Positions 1 through 10,435 of a stretch of 64,000 nt of DNA are shown here, piece after piece (within the stretch, counting starts at the first letter, position 1; every line of letters starts with the position of its first letter). The notes under the pieces were generated by a model that was not told the origin of the DNA, ran no database searches, and saw nothing but the letters and a program-made list of their open reading frames with translations. The DNA is from Terriglobia bacterium. Lineage in GTDB: Bacteria; Acidobacteriota; Terriglobia; JAIQFV01. The position numbers were made by a program, and so were the translations under genes. The stretch covers positions 1 to 64,000 of the forward strand of contig JAQUPQ010000008.1 of NCBI GenBank assembly GCA_028716525.1. The letters run 5' to 3'.

Positions 1-656
1 TTGAATCCAAATCCCACCAGCATCAACGAAGCTCCCACCAAAACCAATCGCACGTCGACGCGGTCCGTCAGTACGGCACTCGCAATCTGCGGCAGGTGGG
101 TGCTCTGAGTGGCTCCGAAAATCAAAGCGATCCCGTACAGCAAAAACGCCGTGGCAAAGGAACCCAACAGGAAATACTTGAGGGCGGCTTCGTTCGACTT
201 GAGGTCCGTGCGGCGAAACCCTGCCAGGATGTAGGTCGAGATGGAGCTGATTTCCAGGCCGATGAAAATCATGATCAGCTCGTTGGCCCCGGACATGAAG
301 CACATGCCTACGGTCGCAAACAGCAGCAAGCTGAAGTACTCGCCAAAGTTGATCCCTTCGCGCACCAGGTATTCCCGCGAAGCCAGGATCGACAACGCCG
401 CGATGATCAAGAAAAGGAAATTGAAAAAGACCGCAAAAGAATCGACCACCACAATGCCGCCGAAGTATTCGCCTTCCGCACCGAGCAGCAGTACGTTTCC
501 CAATCCCGCCGCCAGCACGCCCACCAGCGCCAGGCTGGAGAGGCGGAGTTTGTGCTCCCGGGCGGTGAAGGGCTCAAAGATCATCACGGCAATTCCGAAG
601 AGCGCCAGAATCAACTCCGGAAGAATCGGCAAAATTTCAACGTGTGGCAGATTCAT
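1..656 (-). CDS. nuoN: NADH-quinone oxidoreductase subunit N (partial, 3' end beyond window)
   Basis: Membrane-arm antiporter-like subunit of complex I, which helps couple quinone reduction to proton pumping in the inner membrane. The ORF track misses it because the stop lies outside the window. I translated the minus strand from the ATG at 656 and found about 218 codons with no stop. The start MNLPHVEILPILPELILALF is followed by hydrophobic segments and the NuoN-type stretch GLEISSISTYILAGFRRTD, then SNEAALKYFLLGSF. It lies 32 bp after nuoM as the last visible gene of the operon, in the canonical order L-M-N. Family assignment is firm; only the first ~45% of a usual ~480-residue protein is visible. 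Confidence 0.93.
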   Translation of the reverse strand, partial: MNLPHVEILPILPELILALFGIAVMIFEPFTAREHKLRLSSLALVGVLAAGLGNVLLLGAEGEYFGGIVVVDSFAVFFNFLFLIIAALSILASREYLVREGINFGEYFSLLLFATVGMCFMSGANELIMIFIGLEISSISTYILAGFRRTDLKSNEAALKYFLLGSFATAFLLYGIALIFGATQSTHLPQIASAVLTDRVDVRLVLVGASLMLVGFGF

Positions 657-688
657 AAATTAGAATTCAAGCACTTCAAAAGCGACTC

Positions 689-2224
689 TCACTTTTGGAC
701 CATCATCACGATGGGGGGATTCAGAAGCCGCGAAACGCTGGCGTCCATTTTCCGCAGGAAAAACTGGGGGTAAATCCCCATCCACAGCGCCAACAAAATC
801 AGGGGGACGAGCACCCATTTCTCCCGGCCCGACAGATCGGGCAGCGATTTATTGGCCTCGTGTGTCACCTCACCCAACATGACGCGTTGGTACATCCACA
901 ACATGTAAACCGCACCCCACACCACTCCGGTCGCCGCCAGGGAGGTGTACAGTTTGGCCCTGGCGATCGAGGCGCCAAAGCCGCCGACCAGGATCAAAAA
1001 CTCTCCCACGAACCCATTGAGCAAGGGCAAGCCGATCGACGACAGCGTGATGATCATGAAACAGGTCGCCAGCCGCGGCATGGGCGTAGCCAGACCTCCG
1101 AATTCGGCAATCTCGCGCGTATGCCGGCGCTCATAAATCATCCCCACGATCAAAAACAACCCGCCCGTGGAGATGCCGTGATTCAACATTTGATAAATGG
1201 CGCCTTCCACGCCCTGCATGTTGAAAACGAAAATTCCCAGCACCACAAAACCCAGGTGACTGACAGAGGAATACGCCACCATACGTTTCAAATCGGGTTG
1301 CACCATGGCGACTAGGGCGCCGTATATAATTCCGATAATCGCCAACGTGATGATGAAGGGCGTGAAGGTCCGCGTGGCTTCAGGAAACAACTGCACGTTG
1401 AAACGCAGCAAACCATAGGTTCCCATTTTCAACAAAACACCGGCCAGCAAAACGGATCCGGCGGTGGGCGCTTCGGTGTGAGCGTCGGGCAACCAGGTGT
1501 GCAGCGGGAAGATAGGAACTTTGATGGCAAAGGAAGCGAAGAACGCCAGGAACAGCCAGTTTTGAATGTGAGGATCGATCCACAGCCGGTTGCTGGCGAT
1601 GTTGTTGAGCCATATCGGGAAATCGAAGGTGTAGACGCCGGTGGCGCGAGCATTGAGAAAATAGAGCGACAAGATGGCCACCAACATCAAGGCGGAACCC
1701 ACCGCGGTGTAAATAATAAACTTCACAGCGGCATAAATGCGGCGTCCGTGTCCCCAAATGCCGATCAGGAAGTACATCGGAACGAGCATGACTTCCCAGA
1801 ACACGTAAAAAAGAAACAGATCCAGCGACAGGAACACACCGATCATCCCGGCTTCCAGGAGCAGGATGAAAATGAAAAATTCCTTGACGCGTTTCTCGAT
1901 TCCCTTCCAGGAGGCCAGAATGGAAACCACCGTCAGGAAAGTCGCCAGGATGACCAGCCATAAGCTGATGCCGTCGACTCCCACGTGATATCGAATTCCG
2001 TAAGCGGGAATCCAGGCATGGTTTTCGGCAAACTGAAATCCCGACTGGCCGGAGGAAAAGCGGGCCACCAGATGGAGCGAGAAAACAAAAGTCAGCAGCC
2101 CGAACCCGAAAGCCGTGCGGCGCAGCGTCTCAGCCTTTTCCTTGTTGAGCAACGCCAGGACCAGCGCTCCCACCACGGGCGTCAGAATCAAGAGCGTCAA
2201 GATATATGAATTGAAAAATTCCAT
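689..2224 (-). CDS. nuoM: NADH-quinone oxidoreductase subunit M
   Basis: Proton-pumping antiporter-like subunit in the membrane arm of complex I. The 511 residues match the usual NuoM length and contain about 14 hydrophobic segments. Family stretches visible are FFIFILLLEAGMIGVFLSLD, the conserved FYVFWEVMLVPMYFLIGIWG (the Glu of the antiporter fold), KVPIFPLHTWLPDAHTEAPT and the lysine-bearing VQPDLKRMVAYSSVSHLGF. It sits 6 bp after nuoL and before nuoN, so it is translated as part of the operon. Nothing appears truncated. The start ATG gives the expected N-terminus (MEFFNSYILTLLILTPVVGA). Confidence 0.97.
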   Translation of the reverse strand: MEFFNSYILTLLILTPVVGALVLALLNKEKAETLRRTAFGFGLLTFVFSLHLVARFSSGQSGFQFAENHAWIPAYGIRYHVGVDGISLWLVILATFLTVVSILASWKGIEKRVKEFFIFILLLEAGMIGVFLSLDLFLFYVFWEVMLVPMYFLIGIWGHGRRIYAAVKFIIYTAVGSALMLVAILSLYFLNARATGVYTFDFPIWLNNIASNRLWIDPHIQNWLFLAFFASFAIKVPIFPLHTWLPDAHTEAPTAGSVLLAGVLLKMGTYGLLRFNVQLFPEATRTFTPFIITLAIIGIIYGALVAMVQPDLKRMVAYSSVSHLGFVVLGIFVFNMQGVEGAIYQMLNHGISTGGLFLIVGMIYERRHTREIAEFGGLATPMPRLATCFMIITLSSIGLPLLNGFVGEFLILVGGFGASIARAKLYTSLAATGVVWGAVYMLWMYQRVMLGEVTHEANKSLPDLSGREKWVLVPLILLALWMGIYPQFFLRKMDASVSRLLNPPIVMMVQK

Positions 2225-2230
2225 GGCACC

Positions 2231-4192
<1,962 letters not shown>

Positions 4193-4207
4193 GAGTAATC
4201 TTCGTTC

Positions 4208-4510
4208 CTATAATTTCATTCGATCCGCTTCGTCCACATTCAGGGACTCGCGATTGCGGTACAACGCGACGATAATGGCCAGTCCCACGGCCGCCTCCGC
4301 GGCGGCGATGACCATCACAAAAAATACAAAAATCTGTCCGCTCAGGTTCTGAATGTACCGTGAGAAGGCCACGAACGTGAGGTTCACGGAATTCAGCATC
4401 AATTCAATGGACATGAACATGGTGATGACATTCCGCTTCATTACAAAGCCGATCACGCCGATGCTGAAGAGGATAGCGGCCAGAATCAAAAAATAATTCA
4501 ACGGGACCAT
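4208..4510 (-). CDS. nuoK: NADH-quinone oxidoreductase subunit K
   Basis: Small three-helix membrane subunit of complex I that carries conserved glutamates of the proton path. The 100 residues match the family exactly. Diagnostic segments are [20 protein letters not shown], where the Glu lies in the second helix, followed by [10 protein letters not shown], then the third helix [20 protein letters not shown]. It starts 2 bp after the nuoJ stop and ends 15 bp before nuoL, so it is co-transcribed and probably translationally coupled. Confidence 0.97.
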   Translation of the reverse strand: MVPLNYFLILAAILFSIGVIGFVMKRNVITMFMSIELMLNSVNLTFVAFSRYIQNLSGQIFVFFVMVIAAAEAAVGLAIIVALYRNRESLNVDEADRMKL

Positions 4511-4512
4511 GT

Positions 4513-5004
4513 TTATAATTCACGCTTCGTCAACACCACGGCGCCCAAAATGGCCACCAGGATGACGACGGAAATAAATTCAAAGGGAATCAAATACTCC
4601 GTAAACAGGAGGCGACCCACGGCTTCGGTGGTCCCCGCCAACGCCGAGGCCGGCCTCGCCGCCCCAACGCTGCGCTGCACCACCACCACAATCTCGGCCA
4701 ACAGAAGCAGGCCCAGGGGAACACCGCCGAACTTCAGGATCGTGCCGTAACGCGTCGTGTGTTCGGCCGCGTGCGGATTCAGCAACATAATGACAAACAC
4801 AAACAGCACCATGATGGCGCCGGCGTACACGATCACCTGGACGACCGCCAGGAACTCCGCGTGCAACATCACGTAAAACAACGACAGTGTCCCCATCACG
4901 ACAATCAGCGAAAGAGCGCTGTGAATGGGGTGCTTCTGCACCACCATGTTGATGGCTGCGCCCACCGCAATGATCGCCAGGATGAAAAACAAAACCAGTT
5001 CCAT
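4513..5004 (-). CDS. nuoJ: NADH-quinone oxidoreductase subunit J
   Basis: Membrane subunit of complex I with five predicted helices; the third carries the pi-bulge region in characterised homologues. 163 residues, normal for NuoJ. The family stretch [20 protein letters not shown] is clear, followed by [10 protein letters not shown]. Immediately upstream (positions 5005-5046) there are only 42 bp before nuoH. The nuoI gene, which in most bacteria lies between H and J, is therefore absent here. Confidence 0.96.
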   Translation of the reverse strand: MELVLFFILAIIAVGAAINMVVQKHPIHSALSLIVVMGTLSLFYVMLHAEFLAVVQVIVYAGAIMVLFVFVIMLLNPHAAEHTTRYGTILKFGGVPLGLLLLAEIVVVVQRSVGAARPASALAGTTEAVGRLLFTEYLIPFEFISVVILVAILGAVVLTKREL

Positions 5005-5046
5005 ACGGTTTAGAAAACCTCGAAGCTTATTCCGACCCGGGCGCTT

Positions 5047-6090
5047 TTAACCCTTCCAAGCCACCACGAAGCTTGTGAGAATGACATTGGCGATCGCCAG
5101 AGGCATCAGGAATTTCCAGCCGAACGCCATCAATTGGTCATACCGGAAACGCGGCAAGGTTCCACGGGTCCAAATATAAAAAAACATGAAGGCAAACACC
5201 TTCGCCAAAAACCAAAACAGCGGCAGCAATCCCTGCAGCCACAGCGGCCCAAACGCGGGCCCATGCCAGCCGCCGAAAAACAATGTCGTGGCCAACGCCG
5301 ACACGGTGAGCATATTGGCGTACTCGGCCAGGAAGAACAATGCGAACTTCATGGAGCTGTATTCAGTGTGAAATCCCGCCACCAGCTCCGACTCCGCCTC
5401 CGGCAGGTCGAACGGCACGCGGTTGGTCTCGGCAATGGCGCTGACGAAATATGTGAAGAAGCTGATGAACAACGGCAGCACAAAAATATTCCACTTGGGT
5501 ATAAAACCGAACCACGTCCCGGATTGCAACTCCACAATCTTCTCCAGACTTAACGTTCCGGCAACGAGCAGGACACTGACCACCGACAACCCCAGCGAAA
5601 GCTCATAGCTGATCATCTGCGCCGACGAGCGCAGGGCGCCCATCAAGGAATATTTATTGTTCGACGCCCACCCTCCCAGCGCCACTCCGTATACCCCCAA
5701 CGAAGTAACGGCAAAAATAAAAAGAAGTCCGATATTCAAATCCGTAATCTGAAAACGTACGGCGTGCGAGCCAAAAAATCCCAGGCTGCCAAACGGAATG
5801 ACCGAAATCGACAACAGGGCGGGAATGAAGGCAATCGTCGGCGCCAGGATATAAATGAATTTCGACGCCTCGGTGGGGATAATATCTTCCTTGAAGATGA
5901 ACTTCAGGCCGTCCGCAATGGGTTGCAATAGCCCGTGCCAGCCGACGCGATGCGGCCCCCAGCGCACCTGCAGATGAGCCACCAACTTGCGTTCCAGCCA
6001 GGTGGAGTACGCCACGGCCCCCAGCATGGCCCCAATCACGACAATGCTCTTGATGGTGGTATTAATCAGGAAGACAGTCAAATCGCTCAT
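5047..6090 (-). CDS. nuoH: NADH-quinone oxidoreductase subunit H
   Basis: Membrane subunit at the junction of the hydrophilic and membrane arms, lining the quinone chamber. 347 residues with about eight hydrophobic segments. Family signatures visible: AYSTWLERKLVAHLQVRWGP followed by HRVGWHGLLQPIADGLK, and the loop FAIAETNRVPFDLPEAESEL (here read as SAIAETNRVPFDLPEAESEL) followed by VAGFHTEYSSMKFALFFLAEY. It sits between nuoG (60 bp upstream) and nuoJ. No sign of truncation. Confidence 0.97.
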   Translation of the reverse strand: MSDLTVFLINTTIKSIVVIGAMLGAVAYSTWLERKLVAHLQVRWGPHRVGWHGLLQPIADGLKFIFKEDIIPTEASKFIYILAPTIAFIPALLSISVIPFGSLGFFGSHAVRFQITDLNIGLLFIFAVTSLGVYGVALGGWASNNKYSLMGALRSSAQMISYELSLGLSVVSVLLVAGTLSLEKIVELQSGTWFGFIPKWNIFVLPLFISFFTYFVSAIAETNRVPFDLPEAESELVAGFHTEYSSMKFALFFLAEYANMLTVSALATTLFFGGWHGPAFGPLWLQGLLPLFWFLAKVFAFMFFYIWTRGTLPRFRYDQLMAFGWKFLMPLAIANVILTSFVVAWKG

Positions 6091-6150
6091 GAATGATATT
6101 GATCGAATCTAAGACCAGCCTCAGAGGGACCGTGGTGCTTCGTCCCGGTC

Positions 6151-8463
6151 TTACATTTGATATTTCTCTACAAACGCTTCCTGCACCGCGGCCCGGGGCT
6201 GCAACTGCACCAAGGTTGGACTGTGCGAGGCCAGCGATCCCGACGCATACAGCGACCGGCTGGTGTTGGGGCGCATTGAAGCGGCCAGACGATGGAGTTC
6301 ACCGGCGTCGGGCCAAGCCTCCTTCCGGGCCGATAGCACTGTGCACGGAATCTCTCCTCGCATCAAGGAGCTCACCGACACTCCAGCATATCCGGGATGA
6401 AGCCGCGCAATCTCTTTGAGAACCTCCGTCCACGGAACATGCAACCAATCGAGAGCTCCACAGGCCCGCGCCAATTCGGTGAGGATGGCGAGATCCGGCC
6501 TGGCATCAAACAAGGGCAGCAGGGCGCGCTGGAGCCGTTGCACTTGGCCGCCGCAGTTGGTCATGGTTCCGGCTTTTTCGGCAAACGAAGCCGCCGGGAA
6601 AACGACATCGGCGAGCTTCGCGGTCTCCGTCAGGAACAAATCCGATACCACCAAAAGTTCCAGTTTCTTGAGCGCCGCCACCGCGTCGTTATCGACAGAT
6701 CGATCCGCAGGATTTGCCGACGGCTCGGCCGGATTGGCACCGAAAATCAACATGCCCTTCAATGTTCCCTCACCCATAGCTTTGAACATTTCCGGTTGGG
6801 AAAGTCCCTTGCGATTGGGCAACGTCCCATTCCAAGCCCGACCCAGCTGCTCCAGGGTGTGGGCATCGTGAACCGGCGCATAACCCGGCAACCAGAGTGG
6901 CGAAACTCCCATGTCCATGGCGCCTCGAGAGTTTGCAAAATCCGAAAGCGCCATCAAGCGCGGCGCGCCGGGAAGTGTCGTCGCCCATTCCACCAAATCA
7001 TTTACTGCGTTCCCGCGGATTTCGGCGCCAAAGAGAATGGCCAAATCCTCAGCGCCCCGCAGTTCCATTTCGAAATTCTTGAGAGCTTCGGGCGTCTCTC
7101 CTATTTCCGCGGCCGCTTGCTCCAGACTCTTCTCATGATGTGCCAGGAACGCAACCAGCTCAGCTTCCTTGCCCGCGGTCAAAAGAAGTGAACCCGCGGC
7201 CTTGCGAAGCAGCTTGATGCGTTTGGAATTGATGATAAAGACGCGAGCTCCCCGGCGTCGAACGGCAAATCGAATATTGAAAGCGACCAGGGGTTGCTGC
7301 GTGGTGGGGTCGTCGCCAATCACCAGAATATTCCTGGCCTCCTTGATCTGATCCACATTCAACAAGGCCTCGCGCCGGTCCCGCCGGGCCAGGGCCGCTT
7401 CCAAAGATGCATAATCACCGGTGCGGTGATGATCGATGTTGTTCGTTCCCACGATCAACCGCATGAATTTCTGGAGCAGATAATTCTCTTCGTTGGTCAA
7501 GCGCGGCGAGCCGAGAGCCCCGATGGAATCCGGGCCGCCGGCCTTTCGAATTTCGCCCAGCCGGTCGGCGACGAATTGAACGGCTTCACTCCAGGTGGCC
7601 GGTTCCAAGCGCTCCTGGCGGCGAACGAGCGGGGTCTTCAGGCGGTCCGAGCTCCCGACATAATCGAATCCGAAGCGGCCTTTGACGCACAAAAAATCTT
7701 CGTTCATGCCGGTGCGGTCACGGTTATTGGCCCGGATGATCGTGTTGTTGCGGACCGAAAGGGTGGTCTTACACCCGTTGGAACAATGGGTGCACACGGT
7801 GCCGTAGTATTTCAATTCCCAAGGCCGCGTCTTGTAGCGATACTCCTCGGAAGTGATGGCGCCGACCGGGCAGATGTCAATGCAATTGCCGCAATCCTCG
7901 CAATCGAGCGTATCGTGGCCGGTGCCGATAATGGTTTTTACTCCCCGGCCGATGGGCTCCAGGGCTTTGACATCCATGCCTTCGTCGCAGATGCGGACGC
8001 AGCGATAGCACAAAATGCAGCGCGGGGCGTCAAAGAAAATGATCGGAGAAACCTGTTCTTCCGGCTGATGCTCTTTTTCCTCGATGAAGCGGCTGGTGCC
8101 GGGGCCGTACTTGAAGGTCATGTCCTGCAGTTCACATTCGCCGCCTTTGTCGCACACCGGACAATCCAGCGGATGGTTCGTCAAAAGGAATTCCAACACC
8201 GCCCGGCGCGCTTCAATCACCGGCTTCGATTCCGTGCGAGCCACCATGCCGTGGGTGCACACCGTGGTGCAGGCCACTTGCAGTTTGGGGGTCTTTTCCA
8301 CTTCCACCAAACACATGCGGCAGGCCGCTTGCAGCGAGAGATCTTTGACGTAGCAGAAGGATGGGATGTGAATGCCGTTCTGCCGCGCCGCTTCAATCAA
8401 CAGCGTTCCGGCGGGAACCGTGATGACTTTATCATTGATGGTCAGTGTGACTGTTTCTGCCAT
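6151..8463 (-). CDS. nuoG: NADH-quinone oxidoreductase subunit G (iron-sulfur, molybdopterin-like fold)
   Basis: Large peripheral-arm subunit that relays electrons from NuoF through several Fe-S clusters. In 770 residues I read the 2Fe-2S ligands C37, C48, C51 and C65. His97 with C101, C104 and C110 forms the His-ligated 4Fe-4S site. Two ferredoxin-like sets follow, around C149-C159 and C188-C198. A further CxxCxxxC-x27-C set (C224, C227, C231, C259) matches the N7 cluster, which is present only in some bacteria. The rest is the degenerate formate-dehydrogenase-like domain. A REP-like hairpin doublet separates it from the upstream nuoEF gene. Confidence 0.96.
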   Translation of the reverse strand: MAETVTLTINDKVITVPAGTLLIEAARQNGIHIPSFCYVKDLSLQAACRMCLVEVEKTPKLQVACTTVCTHGMVARTESKPVIEARRAVLEFLLTNHPLDCPVCDKGGECELQDMTFKYGPGTSRFIEEKEHQPEEQVSPIIFFDAPRCILCYRCVRICDEGMDVKALEPIGRGVKTIIGTGHDTLDCEDCGNCIDICPVGAITSEEYRYKTRPWELKYYGTVCTHCSNGCKTTLSVRNNTIIRANNRDRTGMNEDFLCVKGRFGFDYVGSSDRLKTPLVRRQERLEPATWSEAVQFVADRLGEIRKAGGPDSIGALGSPRLTNEENYLLQKFMRLIVGTNNIDHHRTGDYASLEAALARRDRREALLNVDQIKEARNILVIGDDPTTQQPLVAFNIRFAVRRRGARVFIINSKRIKLLRKAAGSLLLTAGKEAELVAFLAHHEKSLEQAAAEIGETPEALKNFEMELRGAEDLAILFGAEIRGNAVNDLVEWATTLPGAPRLMALSDFANSRGAMDMGVSPLWLPGYAPVHDAHTLEQLGRAWNGTLPNRKGLSQPEMFKAMGEGTLKGMLIFGANPAEPSANPADRSVDNDAVAALKKLELLVVSDLFLTETAKLADVVFPAASFAEKAGTMTNCGGQVQRLQRALLPLFDARPDLAILTELARACGALDWLHVPWTEVLKEIARLHPGYAGVSVSSLMRGEIPCTVLSARKEAWPDAGELHRLAASMRPNTSRSLYASGSLASHSPTLVQLQPRAAVQEAFVEKYQM

Positions 8464-8482
8464 AGTTTAAATTTATTGCCCC

Positions 8483-8578
8483 GGTAGCCGGGATGCCCCG
8501 AGGGGTCCGGGGCATCCCGGAATCTCGGTATCTCTTCCCGTTTCCCGTGATGAGCGCTTTCGGCTCATCACGGCTACC
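8483..8578. repeat. REP doublet (two GTAG-headed hairpins in inverted orientation)
   Basis: The 119-bp gap between nuoEF and nuoG contains two strong hairpins. The left is 12 bp, 8488-8499 pairing with 8509-8520. The right is 11 bp, 8545-8555 pairing with 8563-8573. The outer ends are themselves inverted repeats, GGTAGCCGGGATG at the left and CATCACGGCTACC at the right (12 of 13 pair). A GTAG head before a hairpin is the known layout of REP sequences mobilised by RAYT transposases. The element could also stabilise or attenuate the nuo transcript at this point. Structure is seen directly; the REP label is inference. Confidence 0.75.
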
Positions 8579-8582
8579 CAAG

Positions 8583-10418
8583 CTAGACAGCTACCAAATT
8601 CTTTTCCAGCGGGCAGGCGCCGAGTTTCAAGTGTTCCTCAAACTCTGAACGGAAATTTTTAATGGCGCTGATCACCGGCATGGCGGAGGCGTCGCCCAGT
8701 GGACAATGGGTGTGCCCCAAAATCTTCTTGGCGACGCTGTCGAGCAGATCGATATCTTCTTTCCGCCCGAAACCGTCGTGGTAGCGATTAAAAATCTTCC
8801 TCATCCACACCGTACCTTCGCGGCAGGGCACGCACCATCCGCAGGATTCATGGGCATAAAACCTGGTCAGCACCCTGGCCACGTTGACGATGCAGGTGGT
8901 TTCGTCCATCACGATCACGGCGCCCGAACCCAGCATCGATCCGGCTTTGGCGATGTCTTCGAACGTGAGCGGCGTGTCGATCTTGTCGGCCGTTAAAATG
9001 GGAGTGGACGAGCCGCCCGGGATAATGGCCTTCAACTGATGACCTTGGCGGACTCCGCCGGCAAAATCTTCGATCAGCGTCCGCAGCGTGGTGCCCATGG
9101 GAACCTCGTAGTTGCCGGGCCGTTCGACATGCCCGCTCACGGAAAAGAGGCGCGTGCCGCCGTTCTTTTCCGGCCCAAACTTGGCGTACCACTCGCCCCC
9201 GTTCTTAAGGATATGCGGGATGGCGGAAAGCGTTTCCACATTGTTCACCACCGTGGGGCAACCATAGAGGCCGACCACGGCCGGAAAGGGCGGTTTGATG
9301 CGGGGATATCCCCGCTTGCCTTCCAAAGATTCCAGCAAAGCGGTTTCTTCACCGCAGATGTAGGCGCCTGCGCCCGTATGCGTCGCCAACTCCAAATTCC
9401 AACCGCTGCCAAAAATATTCTTGCCCAAGAAACCCCGCGCATAAGCTTCCTCTACGGCTCGTGAAACGATGTTGAAGAGATAGCGATACTCGCCGCGGAT
9501 GTAGATATAAGCCTGATGGCACTCCAAGGCGCGTGCGGCGATGATCATACCTTCGATCAACTGATGCGGATCGTACTCCAGCAGCGGACGATCCTTGCAG
9601 GTTCCCGGCTCGCTTTCGTCGGCATTGCAGACCAGATACTTGGGTTTGGGCGATTGCCGCGGCACAAAGCCCCATTTCATGCCGGTGGAAAATCCCGCGC
9701 CGCCGCGCCCGCGCAGTCCCGATTTCTTGACTTCCTCGATGATCTGATCCGCGTTCATCGACTTCAGAACTTTTTCGGCGGTTTGATACCCTTCGCGGGC
9801 GAGAAAATTTTCAAGGGAGCGGGAATCCTTGGCCGCCATGCCGGCCGTCAAAAGGCGTGTGGCTCGTGGATGCTCTGCATCGTGGCGGCGACGCGGCGAA
9901 GATTCCATCTGTTCGCTGTCGGGGCTGGTGTCGGGCCCCTTGCGCCGGCCCAAATCCTCCAGAAGTTGATCGACCCGCTCCACCGTCAGGTTCTCATAGA
10001 AGTCGTAATTGACTTGCAGGGCCGGTGCGGTCGTGCAGGCACCCATGCATTCGACTTCTTCTATCGAAACAACTCCGTCGGCGCTGACTTGGCCGGGCTT
10101 CAAGCCGGTCTTCTCCTTGACCCGCTCCCAGATCTTGTCGGCGCCCCGCAGCATGCAGGAAATGTTGGTGCACACCTGAAGATGAAACTTACCGCGCGGT
10201 TTCTTGGTCAGCATGGAGTAGAACGAAATGACCTCTTCCACTTCCAGCGGGGTCAGATGCAAATACCGCGCCACGTAGTCGACGATTTCGCCGGTGAGCG
10301 GACCCTTTTCATCCTGCGCAAACAGAAGCATGGGGATAAGCGCGCTGCGCTTGGACGGATAGCGGCTCACCAACTTCGAAAATTTTTCTTCCGTTTGAGG
10401 CGAAAACATGAAACTCAA
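8583..10418 (-). CDS. nuoF: Fused NADH-quinone oxidoreductase subunits E and F
   Basis: NADH-oxidising module of complex I. Residues 1-160 are a complete NuoE (24-kDa) domain with the 2Fe-2S ligands C83, C88, C124 and C128. Residues ~160-185 form a polar Ser/Arg-rich linker. Residues ~185-611 are a complete NuoF (51-kDa) domain with the nucleotide/FMN motif GRGGAGF (237-243) and the 4Fe-4S ligands C526, C529, C532 and C572. The frame is open throughout. Two internal methionines in the linker lack a convincing Shine-Dalgarno sequence, so separate translation of NuoF is not supported. E-F fusions are known in HoxF-type hydrogenase diaphorases, but here the neighbours are ordinary complex I genes. 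Confidence 0.93.
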   Translation of the reverse strand: MSFMFSPQTEEKFSKLVSRYPSKRSALIPMLLFAQDEKGPLTGEIVDYVARYLHLTPLEVEEVISFYSMLTKKPRGKFHLQVCTNISCMLRGADKIWERVKEKTGLKPGQVSADGVVSIEEVECMGACTTAPALQVNYDFYENLTVERVDQLLEDLGRRKGPDTSPDSEQMESSPRRRHDAEHPRATRLLTAGMAAKDSRSLENFLAREGYQTAEKVLKSMNADQIIEEVKKSGLRGRGGAGFSTGMKWGFVPRQSPKPKYLVCNADESEPGTCKDRPLLEYDPHQLIEGMIIAARALECHQAYIYIRGEYRYLFNIVSRAVEEAYARGFLGKNIFGSGWNLELATHTGAGAYICGEETALLESLEGKRGYPRIKPPFPAVVGLYGCPTVVNNVETLSAIPHILKNGGEWYAKFGPEKNGGTRLFSVSGHVERPGNYEVPMGTTLRTLIEDFAGGVRQGHQLKAIIPGGSSTPILTADKIDTPLTFEDIAKAGSMLGSGAVIVMDETTCIVNVARVLTRFYAHESCGWCVPCREGTVWMRKIFNRYHDGFGRKEDIDLLDSVAKKILGHTHCPLGDASAMPVISAIKNFRSEFEEHLKLGACPLEKNLVAV

Positions 10419-10435
10419 ATTTTTCTTCTCTCCAC

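Noticed and set aside
96-773. 225-codon plus-strand ORF over nuoN
   Set aside because: Antisense to the clearly coding nuoN frame; composition is the usual Gln/Arg/His-rich shadow.
7294-8487. 397-codon plus-strand ORF
   Set aside because: Antisense shadow of nuoG, whose cluster ligands are intact on the other strand.
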